Positions 53,176 through 64,000 of a stretch of 64,000 bases of DNA are shown here, piece after piece. The stretch covers positions 1 to 64,000 of the forward strand of contig NZ_MSJP01000101.1 in the NCBI RefSeq assembly GCF_014596525.1, given 5' to 3'. Under the pieces are notes generated by a model. It was not told where the DNA came from. It saw only the letters and a program-made list of their open reading frames with translations, and searched no databases. Position numbers and translations under genes: made by a program. Position 1 is the stretch's first letter. Each line of letters opens with the position of its first letter. The DNA comes from Streptomyces sp. CBMA291. GTDB taxonomy: Bacteria; Actinomycetota; Actinomycetes; Streptomycetales; Streptomycetaceae.

Positions 53176-54582
53176 CCGGTTCACACGGGGGCGACGGGCT
53201 GGGGCCGACGCGTACGCGCGGGGGTGACGGTTCGCGAACGGGCGGTACGCGTGGGGTCGACGGACGCGGACCGGTCGGCACTCGCGGGGGCGGCCCCGGG
53301 CGCGTGGGTGCCCTCGGTGGTGGCGGTACGGCCGAGGACGGCACCGACGCCGGTGACGGCGGTACGGAGGGCGGCGCGGGACAGGCCGGTGGCCGTGCGG
53401 GTCACGGTTCCGCCTCCCGTCCCGGCGGGCTCCGGATCGTACGGCTCGCCAACTTCGTGACGCCCACCTCCGGCGGTCTGCGCACCGCCCTCGACCAGCT
53501 CGGCCGGGGCTATCTGGCGGCCGGTCACGAACCCGTCCTCGTCGTCCCCGGCGACGTCGCCAGTGACGTCCGCACCGAACAGGGCCGGGTCGTCACCCTG
53601 CCGGGACCGGTGCTCCCCGGCACCGGCGGCTACCGGGTCCTCGCCGACCGGCGCCGGGTGCGCCGCCTCCTCGACGACCTCGCGCCCGACCGGATCGAGG
53701 TCTCGGACCGTACGACCCTGCGGTGGACGGGGGAGTGGGCCCGACGCGCGCGCGTGCCCTCGGTGATGGTCTCCCACGAGACGGCCGACGGAGTGCTCCG
53801 GACCTGGGGCGTCCCACCGGCCCTCGCGGCCCACGCCGCCGACCGGCTCAACCGCCGCACGGCCTGGGCGTTCGCCCGGATCGTCTGCACCACGGAATGG
53901 GCGGAGCGCGAGTTCACACGGATCGGCGCGCGCAATGTCGTACGCGCTCCGCTCGGCGTCGACCTGATCCGCTGCCGTCCCGGCCGCCGCAGCACCGTCC
54001 TGCGGGCCCGGCACGCGGACGGGGAACGGGTCCTGCTCCTGCTCTGCTCGCGGCTCTCCGTCGAGAAGCGCCCCGGCATCGCCCTGGACGCCCTCGCCGA
54101 GCTGCGGGAGACGGGTGTCGCGGCGGCGCTGGTGGTCGCGGGCGACGGACCGCTGCGGGGCGCCCTGGAACGGCGGGCCGGGGAACAGCGCCTCCCCGTG
54201 CGCTTCCTGGGGCATGTCGCGGACAGGGAGGCCCTGGCGGACCTCCAGGCGGCGGCGGACGTGTGTCTGGCCCCGGGACCCGTCGAGACGTTCGGCCTGT
54301 CGGCCCTCGAAGCCCTCGCCTGCGGGACGCCGGTCGTCGTCAGCGCCTCCTCGGCGCTGCCCGAGGTCATCGGCACGGCGGGCGCCGCCGCGCAGGACAC
54401 GCCCGCCGCCTTCGCCGCCGCCGTACGGGGGATGCTCACGACCCGGGAGAGCACCCGAAGGGCCGCCGCACGCGCGCGTGCGGAGGTCTTCACCTGGGGA
54501 CAGGGCCGTCACCGCCTTCCTCCGCGCCCACGACGCCCTCCCCGCACCGGAGCCCCACCGTTCCGGGGGAGCACGCCGATGA
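53172..54582 (+). CDS. Second GT4 glycosyltransferase, probable frameshift at its 3' end
   Basis: A GT-B enzyme (LRIVRLANFVTPTSGGLRTALDQLG; LLLCSRLSVEKRPGIALDAL; ETFGLSALEALACGTPVVVS). An 85-residue Gly/Arg-rich extension precedes the catalytic part; GTG 53304 is an in-frame alternative start. Near 54503-54505 (GGG) the frame seems shifted. Removing one G restores AVTAFLRAHDALPAPEPHRS and a stop at 54582 that overlaps the next ATG by 4 nt. As written, the frame runs on into the SGNH gene to give an 881-residue fusion. Either an assembly error or a recent mutation explains this. Confidence 0.75.
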
Positions 54583-55813
54583 CCCGCGACCCGGCACCTC
54601 CGGCGGTCACGCCCGCTTCCTCCGCTTCCTCCTCGTCCTGCCCGCGCCCCCGGCCCTCGGGTCCCGTCCGGTTCGTCGTGCTCGGGGACTCGTTCAGCGA
54701 GGGCGTGGGGGACCGGGTCGACGGGGCGTGGCGGGGGTGGGCTCCGCTGCTCGCGGAAGGCCTGTCCTGTGATCTGTCCGGCGCCCGTTCCGAGGGCTTG
54801 TCCTGTGGTCTGTCCGGCGTCCGCTCCGACGGCCTGTCCGGTGGCCCATCCGGCGGGGTCTCCGCAGGGCCTGCCGACCGGGGGTCTCTAGGGGCCTCCG
54901 GCGGGCCTTGCAAGGGGCTCGGCGGCCCGTCTCCCACAGGGTCTCCCGACCGGCTCGCCGATCGGCGTCCCGCAGGGCCCTCCAAGGGGTGCTCCGGGGT
55001 GCTCGCCGCCGGGGTTCCCGACACTTCCTCCGCAGGGCCCGAAGGGCTGACCACGGGGGCTCTTGGCGCAGCCTCCGGCGAGCCCGCCATCGAAGGGCAC
55101 GGGACGGCCTTTCTCAACCTCGCCGTCAGCGGGGCCCTCAGCGGCGACGTGGCCGCGCTCCAGGCTCCCCGTGCCCTCGCCTTCCGGCCGCACCTCGCGT
55201 CCGTCGTCGTCGGCGTCAACGACACCCTCCGGCAGGGCTTCGACATAGAGACCGTCGCTATCCATCTGAGCCGGGTCTGCGCCGACCTCGCCGCCGCCGG
55301 AGCCGTCCTCCTGACCGCCTGCCTGCCCGATCCCGGCCGGATGCTCGGCCTGCCGCCGCCGCTGGCCCGTCCGCTCGCCCGCCGCCAGGGCTCCGTCAAC
55401 GCCGTCGTCCACGCCCTCACCGCCCGGTACGGAGCCGTCCATCTGCACCTCGCCGACGACACGTGGACCCGGGACCGGGCGCTGTGGAGCGCCGACCGGC
55501 TCCATCCGGGGGAGCGGGGCCACCGGGCCGTCGCCGAGGGCTTCCACCGGCTCCTCGCCGACCGGGGGCTGGCCCACGGCACACCCCCCGCGCGAGAACC
55601 CCTCAAGCCGCCCCCGAGCCGCGCCGAGAACCTGCTCTGGCTCGCCACCGCCGGCACCGGCTGGCTCCTGCGCCGCAGCACCGACCTCCTCCCGCAGCTG
55701 CTACTGCTCGCCGCCGCCGAACTGCGCCACCAGGCGGGCGGCACCGGATCCGGGCCGCTCGACGCGCGCGCCGAAGCCGCCCTCGCCGCCGCCCTCGCGG
55801 CCACAATGGAGGA

Positions 55814-55817
<4 letters not shown>
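54579..55817 (+). CDS. SGNH/GDSL hydrolase with repeat insertion
   Basis: A 412-residue hydrolase. Block I is [19 protein letters not shown] (nucleophile Ser), block II Gly is in [12 protein letters not shown], block III is [11 protein letters not shown] (Asn), and block V is [13 protein letters not shown] (Asp, His). About 110 Gly/Ser-rich residues, partly made of 12-residue repeats, separate block I from block II, where homologues have a short loop. The N-terminus is a Pro/Ser-rich tail. ATG 54579 overlaps the GT stop. It may de-acylate the product of the adjacent glycosyltransferases. Confidence 0.8.
54756..54863 (+). repeat. 36-bp repeats inside the SGNH gene
   Basis: Three consecutive 36-bp units (54756, 54792, 54828) encode [24 protein letters not shown] and [12 protein letters not shown]. 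The third is diverged. They start the insertion in the hydrolase. Confidence 0.85.
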
Positions 55818-59546
<3,729 letters not shown>

Positions 59547-59563
<17 letters not shown>

Positions 59564-60410
59564 ACCGCACCGCCGTCCCCGGCACCGCCTGTGCGGCCGC
59601 CCCCAGATCGGCCTCCCGGACCACGCCGATCACGGGATAGCCCCCGGTCGTCGGATGGTCCGCGAGAAACACCACGGGGCGCCCGTCCGGCGGCACCTGT
59701 ACCGCCCCCAGGACCATGCCCTCACTGGGCAGTTCGCCCGGTACCGCCCGCTCCAGAGCCGGTCCTTCGAGGCGCAGCCCCACCCGGTCGCCCGCCGGGG
59801 ACACCCGGTACGCGCGCGTGGACAGGGTCCGCAGCGCCGCGCCCGTGAACCAGTCGTCCCGGGGCCCGAACCGCACCCTCAGGACCAGCACCTCCGGCGG
59901 ACCAGGCCACGGGGGAGCGTCCACCATGCCCCGTACGCCCTCCACAGGGCCCAGCGGCAGCACCGTGTCCGCCGTCAGCGGCGCCGGACCCAGACCGGAC
60001 AGCAGGTCCGTGGAGCGGCTGCCGAGCACCGGCTCCACGTCGATCCCGCCGCCGAACGCCACGTACGACCGCAGCCCGCGCACGGCCCGGCCGACCTCCA
60101 GGACGGACCCGGCGGCCACCCTCAGCGCGGTTCCCCAGGCCGCCGGACGCCCGTCCACCCGTACGGGACAGGGTGCGCCGCCCACCGCCACGGTCACCGC
60201 GCGGCGCGGCCGCAGGGCGCAGCCGTCCACGGTGGTCTCCAGGACGGCGGCCGTCTCCGGATTGCCGACGAGCCGGTTGACGAGCCGCGCGGACGCCGGG
60301 TCCAGGGCGCCCGAACGGCCCACCCCCACGTGCGCGTACCCGGTGCGGCCCAGATCCTGGACGGTGGTCAGCGCCCCCGCCCGTACGACGGCGACGGACC
60401 GGTCGCTCAT
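59547..60410 (-). CDS. pxpC: 5-oxoprolinase subunit C
   Basis: A 287-residue KipA/biotin-dependent-carboxylase-like subunit. [57 protein letters not shown] and [16 protein letters not shown] are PxpC signatures. With PxpA and PxpB it forms the ATP-dependent prokaryotic 5-oxoprolinase. It overlaps pxpB by ATGA. Order is pxpA-pxpB-pxpC, all on the minus strand. Confidence 0.93.
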
Positions 60411-61108
60411 CGGCCGCCCTCCGCGTCGGCGCCGTCCCCCGACGGCCCCGCCGCCCCGGAATACCGGTCCCGTCCCGGAAGCCCCGCGTCCGTGAAGCGG
60501 ACGCGGACCCCGGGGGCGAGCAGCGCGGCCGGTTCCCTTCCGGCGTCCCACAGGACGGTGTCCGTCGTGCCGATCAGCTGCCAGCCACCGGGGGAGGAGC
60601 GCGGGTAGACGCCCGTGTACGCCCCCGCGAGTGCCACCGACCCCGCCGGCACGGCCGTGCGCGGGGTCGCCCGGCGCGGCACCGCGTACCGCTCCCCGAG
60701 CCCCGTCAGATAGCCGAAGCCCGGGGCGAAACCACAGAAGGCGACCCGGAACTCGGCCGCCGTGTGCACCCGCACCGCCGCCTCGACGGACATCCCCCAG
60801 AGCGCCGCGACCTCCACCAGGTCCGGGCCGTCGTACCGGACCGGGATCACCAGTGCCCCGCCCACGCGCGCGGGGACCGGCCCCGGCACCCAGCCACGCA
60901 GCTCGGCCGCCAGACGCTCCGGATCCGCCACCCCGTCGAGCAGGACCGTCCGAGCCGCCGGAACGATCTCCCGTACGGCGGGCAGGGTCCCGGCAGCCCG
61001 CCGCCGCAGCAGCTCGGCGTGGAACGCCTCCGTCTCCGCCCCGTCGCGCAGCTCCACCAGGAGCGCCCGGTCGCCCACGCGCAACGCGCGCGTACCGGGG
61101 CCCGTCAC
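60407..61108 (-). CDS. pxpB: 5-oxoprolinase subunit B
   Basis: A 233-residue KipI/allophanate-hydrolase-subunit-1-like protein. FRVAFCGFAPGFGYLTGLGE and VPAGSVALAGAYTGVYPRSS are diagnostic, and the first third is the N-terminal domain (LRVGDRALLVEL). GTG 61108 overlaps the pxpA stop by GTGA. The C-terminal Gly/Asp-rich tail is short. Confidence 0.93.
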   Translation of the reverse strand: MTGPGTRALRVGDRALLVELRDGAETEAFHAELLRRRAAGTLPAVREIVPAARTVLLDGVADPERLAAELRGWVPGPVPARVGGALVIPVRYDGPDLVEVAALWGMSVEAAVRVHTAAEFRVAFCGFAPGFGYLTGLGERYAVPRRATPRTAVPAGSVALAGAYTGVYPRSSPGGWQLIGTTDTVLWDAGREPAALLAPGVRVRFTDAGLPGRDRYSGAAGPSGDGADAEGGR

Positions 61109-61926
61109 GCGAAGGCCTCCACCCGTATCCCGGCGGCCTCCAGACGCTCCCGCACTCGCCGGGCCAGGTCCACCGCGCCCGGGGTGTCGCCGTGCAGGCA
61201 CAGCGAGCGGGCCCGTACGGGGACGACGCTCCCGCAGTGCGCGGTGACCACCCCGGCCCTGGCCAGCGTCAGGGACCGCTCCACGACCGCACCGGGATCG
61301 CTGACGACCGCACCCGCCTGTCCGCGCGGCAGCAGGGAGCCGTCCGCCCGGTACGCCCGGTCCCCGAACGCCTCGGCCACCACCGGCAGGCCCGACGCCG
61401 ACGCCGCCTCGTGCAGTCGCGACCCCGGCAGCCCCAGGACCGGCAGCGTCCGGTCCGCGAGCAGGACCCCCGCCACGACCGCCGCCGCCTGCTCCTCGTC
61501 CCCGACCACGCGGTTGTACAGCGCGCCGTGCGGCTTCACGTACGCCACCCGCGCGCCCGCCGCACGCGCGAACACCTCCAGGGCGCCGATCTGGTACGCC
61601 ACCTCGGCCGTCAGCTCCGCCGCCGGCACCTCCATCGAGCGCCGCCCGAAACCGGCCAGGTCGCGGTAGGAGACCTGGGCCCCGATCCGCACCCCGCGCG
61701 CGGCCGCCAGTTCGCACACCCGCCGCATGGTGGCCGCGTCCCCCGCGTGGAAGCCACAGGCCACATTGGCACTGGTCACCACGGAGAGAAGCTGTTCGTC
61801 GTCGGTGAGCGTCCAGCGCCCGAAGCCCTCGCCGAGATCGGCGTTGAGGTCGATCGAGGGCGCCTCTCCGGGCTCTCCGGACTCCTCGGCCCCTCCGTCC
61901 GGTCGCGGGCTCGGGGGCGTGCGCAT
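61105..61926 (-). CDS. pxpA: 5-oxoprolinase subunit A (LamB/YcsF family)
   Basis: A 273-residue TIM-barrel-like subunit. SIDLNADLGEGFGRW, VVTSANVACGFHAGDAATM, VAYVKPHGALYNRVV and LCLHGDTPGAVDLAR are family hallmarks. ATG 61926 has GAGG 5 nt upstream; GTG 61932 is possible. The first 25 residues are an acidic low-complexity lead. First gene of the pxp operon, divergent from a GntR regulator. Confidence 0.94.
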   Translation of the reverse strand: MRTPPSPRPDGGAEESGEPGEAPSIDLNADLGEGFGRWTLTDDEQLLSVVTSANVACGFHAGDAATMRRVCELAAARGVRIGAQVSYRDLAGFGRRSMEVPAAELTAEVAYQIGALEVFARAAGARVAYVKPHGALYNRVVGDEEQAAAVVAGVLLADRTLPVLGLPGSRLHEAASASGLPVVAEAFGDRAYRADGSLLPRGQAGAVVSDPGAVVERSLTLARAGVVTAHCGSVVPVRARSLCLHGDTPGAVDLARRVRERLEAAGIRVEAFA

Positions 61927-61997
61927 CTGCACCTCGCAAGGGGAGGACGAGCGTGCCGGGAGGGCACGGGGGACCGTACGGTGCCGTCAACGTAGGG

Positions 61998-62012
61998 GAT
62001 TGTTGAACGATC
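61998..62012. promoter_or_regulatory. Near-palindrome between pxpA and gntR
   Basis: GATTGTT-G-AACGATC has one mismatch and lies 72 nt before pxpA and 171 nt before the GntR gene. TTGTTG and TTGTCC words nearby resemble FadR-type half-sites. It is a candidate operator for the adjacent regulator. Confidence 0.4.
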
Positions 62013-62182
62013 CGACAAGATGCCTGTTGTCCGGAACCGGACCGTACGGTTGACTCGCCGGGGCACGGACCAGGGCATGGCGCAGGGAACGGACCAGGGC
62101 ACGGGCGGACGGGTCGCTGGCTCCGTGCGAGGCCCCGGCCGACGCGCCGCCGTGGTCGACGACGTACGAGAAGGAGCGCGCC

Positions 62183-62893
62183 GTGGCAGTGAGCGAAGTC
62201 CGGGACCTGGCCGACGACCGGGTCCTGCTCGGCCGGACCAGCACGGCGGAGCGGGTCGCGGACATCCTCCGCACCAGGGTCGCCGAAGGCCGGTTCCCGC
62301 CCGGTACCCGGCTCTCCGAGGACGGCATCGGCGGCGCCCTCGGCGTCTCCCGCAACACCCTGCGCGAGGCCTTCCGGCTCCTCACCCGCGAACGGCTCCT
62401 CGTCCACGAACTGAACCGCGGGGTCTTCGTCCGGGTCCTCGCCGTCGAGGACGTCGACGACATCTACCGCACCCGCCGCCTCGTCGAATGCGCCGTCGTC
62501 CGCGGTCTCGGACAGCCCCCGTACCCGCTCGCCGCCCTCGGCGCCGCCGTCGCTGCGGGCGAGACCGCAGCCCACGCGGGCGCGTGGCAGGACGTCTCCA
62601 CCGCCAACATCCACTTCCACCGCGAACTCGTCGCCCTCGCGGGCAGCGCCCGCACCGACGAGCTGATGCGGGGCGTCCTCGCCGAACTCCGCCTCGCCTT
62701 CCACGTCGTCGGCGACCCGCGCCCGCTCCACGAGCCCTACCTGGCCCGCAACCGGGAGATCCTGGACGCCCTGCGCGCCGGGGAGCGGACCACGGCCGAG
62801 CGGCTCCTCGCCCGCTACCTCGACGACTCCCGCGCCGCCGTCACGGACGCCTACGCACGGGCCGCCGCCGCCCCCGGGAACCACGCGGGCTGA
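62183..62893 (+). CDS. GntR/FadR (FCD) family regulator
   Basis: A 236-residue regulator. An N-terminal winged helix (RVADILRTRVAEGRFPPGTRL; LGVSRNTLREAFRLLTRERLL, 20-85) precedes an FCD ligand domain (about 95-225) with the metal-binding His residues (NIHFHRELVALAGS). AAGGAG lies 7 nt before GTG 62183. It diverges from pxpABC and most likely controls 5-oxoproline use. Confidence 0.9.
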   Translation: MAVSEVRDLADDRVLLGRTSTAERVADILRTRVAEGRFPPGTRLSEDGIGGALGVSRNTLREAFRLLTRERLLVHELNRGVFVRVLAVEDVDDIYRTRRLVECAVVRGLGQPPYPLAALGAAVAAGETAAHAGAWQDVSTANIHFHRELVALAGSARTDELMRGVLAELRLAFHVVGDPRPLHEPYLARNREILDALRAGERTTAERLLARYLDDSRAAVTDAYARAAAAPGNHAG

Positions 62894-62948
62894 CCAGCCG
62901 CCGCCGAGCGCGTCCCCGCCCGTTTCGACCGTTGTCAGTGCGAGGACC

Positions 62949-62954
62949 TAATCT
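62949..62954 (+). promoter_or_regulatory. -10 of leaderless gene at 62962
   Basis: TAATCT ends 7 nt before GTG 62962, and no RBS precedes that codon, so the transcript is probably leaderless. Confidence 0.5.
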
Positions 62955-62961
62955 GTGCACC

Positions 62962-64000
62962 GTGACTTCGCCTGCCTCGACGGACCCCGCTCCGCCCCAG
63001 CTCAGCGCGGCGCCGCGGCCCGCGCAGGGTCCGGCCGCCGACGAAGGGCTCGCGCGGCGCCTCCGCGCGCTCGCGTGCACAGCCCCGCTGCACGACCTCG
63101 ACGCCCGCAAGGCGAACCTGGCCGGCGAGTACACGGTCTACGCGATGGCCGAGGTCGCCCTCTCCGCGATCGACCTCATCACGCTGAACATGGACTTCGA
63201 CACGGGCGCCGACCACGAGCAGATCATCGCCCGCCTGCTGCCCCGCGTCGCCGCCCAGGCACCCGAGCGGCCCGCCGCCGAACACGAGCGGGTGGCCCGC
63301 TGGGTCCTGGAGAACCTGATCAACGTCGGCAGCGTCGACCGGGGCTTCCGCGCCGTCTACGGCACCTTCGGCACCGACGGGGTGTACGTCCGCAGGGACT
63401 ACGACTTCAAGCTCGTCGAAGAGGTCCCGGGGTACGGCGGCGGGGTCTGCCTCCGCACCACCGACGAAGCGGTCAACGTGCTCGTCGGCGCCCTCGACAC
63501 CGATGTCACCAGCGCCCAGATCGCCGCCGAGGTCAAGCTGGAGGTCCTGGTCAACCGGGGCCGCCTCGCCGACGCCCAGCTCGCCGCCGAGCAGGCCCGC
63601 TACCGGACCGTGCAGTACGCCGAGACCCTCCGCAAGACCCTGGAGGCCACCCGGCGCAACGTACGCGCGGTGGACTGGCTCCACACGGTGCCCGACATGA
63701 TCGCCGAAGCCCTCGACCACGTCGCCGACCGCTACCGGCACGAGAACGCGATCCTCACCAACATCCGCAGGGTCCGCGACGAGATCGAGGCCGACACCGT
63801 CGCCGACGCCAGGAGCGCCGAGCACAAGCGGCGCGCCGCCGAACTCGTCGACATCGTCAAGGACTGCATCCGGCGCCACACCCAGCTCCAGTCGCGGCTG
63901 CTCGACGCCGGACCGCTCTTCCGCGCCGAGCAGGACCGGCAGGCGTTCGCCGCCCCCACCTCGTACACCGGACTCGACCTGTACGGGCAGCTCGTCGCGC
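62962..64000 (+). CDS. Truncated helical protein, possible MukF/JetA-like kleisin (runs off the window)
   Basis: The first 346 codons of an open frame that continues past the end. After a Pro/Ala lead come an N-terminal helical domain (GEYTVYAMAEVALSAIDLI) and a wing-like strand region (RDYDFKLVEEVPGYGGGVCLRTTDEAVNVLVGAL). A long all-helical stretch follows (AQIAAEVKLEVLVNRGRLADAQLAAEQARYRTVQYAETLRKTLEATRRNVRAVDW). This layout recalls the N-terminal half of MukF/MksF/JetA subunits of SMC-like complexes. I do not recognise it with certainty; the downstream genes would decide. GTG start, leaderless. Confidence 0.6.
   Translation, partial: MTSPASTDPAPPQLSAAPRPAQGPAADEGLARRLRALACTAPLHDLDARKANLAGEYTVYAMAEVALSAIDLITLNMDFDTGADHEQIIARLLPRVAAQAPERPAAEHERVARWVLENLINVGSVDRGFRAVYGTFGTDGVYVRRDYDFKLVEEVPGYGGGVCLRTTDEAVNVLVGALDTDVTSAQIAAEVKLEVLVNRGRLADAQLAAEQARYRTVQYAETLRKTLEATRRNVRAVDWLHTVPDMIAEALDHVADRYRHENAILTNIRRVRDEIEADTVADARSAEHKRRAAELVDIVKDCIRRHTQLQSRLLDAGPLFRAEQDRQAFAAPTSYTGLDLYGQLVA

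Noticed and set aside
54756-54863. CRISPR-like spaced repeats
   Set aside because: The 36-bp units are contiguous, in frame with a gene and have no spacers.
61105-61926. Lactam utilisation protein LamB as a stand-alone annotation
   Set aside because: Old family name; with pxpB and pxpC adjacent, 5-oxoprolinase subunit A is the better call.

Overview
The window is about 72% GC, codes densely with strong third-position GC bias, uses many GTG and some TTG starts, and shows short leaderless-type promoters. Together with an RbpA gene behind a sigma-R type promoter, a smeA-sffA sporulation pair, a ribD-ribE-ribM-ribAB-ribH operon and a Ppm1 mannosyltransferase, this identifies a Streptomyces chromosome (core-arm type gene content, not a plasmid or prophage). 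I see no rRNA, tRNA, CRISPR, IS element or integrated phage. The species cannot be named from the sequence alone.

Layout, left to right. 1-9 kb: a small HTH protein, fmt, rsmB and rpe (translation initiation, rRNA methylation, pentose phosphate), a SorC-family regulator, a secreted RNase Sa-like lipoprotein overlapping its barstar inhibitor, and guaB1. 8-13 kb: an SGNH esterase, then an Lrp regulator with a nitrilase-family amidase and a flavin amino-acid 2-monooxygenase (DavA/DavB type) forming a basic amino-acid degradation unit. 13-18 kb: a DUF5995 protein, a UraA permease, and an MFS exporter divergent from a ROK regulator with a shared palindromic operator. 18-25.3 kb: a secreted GH18 chitinase with DasR-like sites in its promoter, then an FMN riboswitch and the riboflavin operon with the flavin transporter ribM. 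25.3-30 kb: hisE-hisG, a PH-like membrane protein, and two coupled CNNM/CBS proteins behind a structured leader.

30-49 kb: an EccA/CbxX-like AAA ATPase, a uridine-kinase-like P-loop protein, a secreted C39 peptidase, an EcsC/TerB-like protein, a Cys-rich small protein, Lrp, an amidohydrolase, ppm1, fxsA, rbpA (converging with fxsA on a 23-bp terminator), a UMF1 transporter, a GDPD phosphodiesterase, a YczE membrane protein divergent from a MocR regulator, and smeA-sffA. The convergent gap beside sffA holds a (GTGAC)17 microsatellite and a C17 tract.

49-64 kb: an ankyrin protein, a HEAT-repeat protein, two GT4 glycosyltransferases coupled to an SGNH hydrolase (with a probable frameshift that fuses the second GT to the hydrolase), a single-chain hydantoinase/5-oxoprolinase, a convergent complete pxpABC-type 5-oxoprolinase operon with a divergent GntR regulator, and a truncated protein with a possible MukF/JetA-like kleisin architecture.

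The most interesting items are: two unrelated 5-oxoprolinase systems meeting tail to tail; the GT-SGNH fusion or frameshift and the repeat expansion inside the SGNH domain; the MocR/YczE intergenic 31-bp direct repeats; the structured leader before the CNNM genes; SffA with a Thr in place of the Walker A Lys; and the last, truncated gene.
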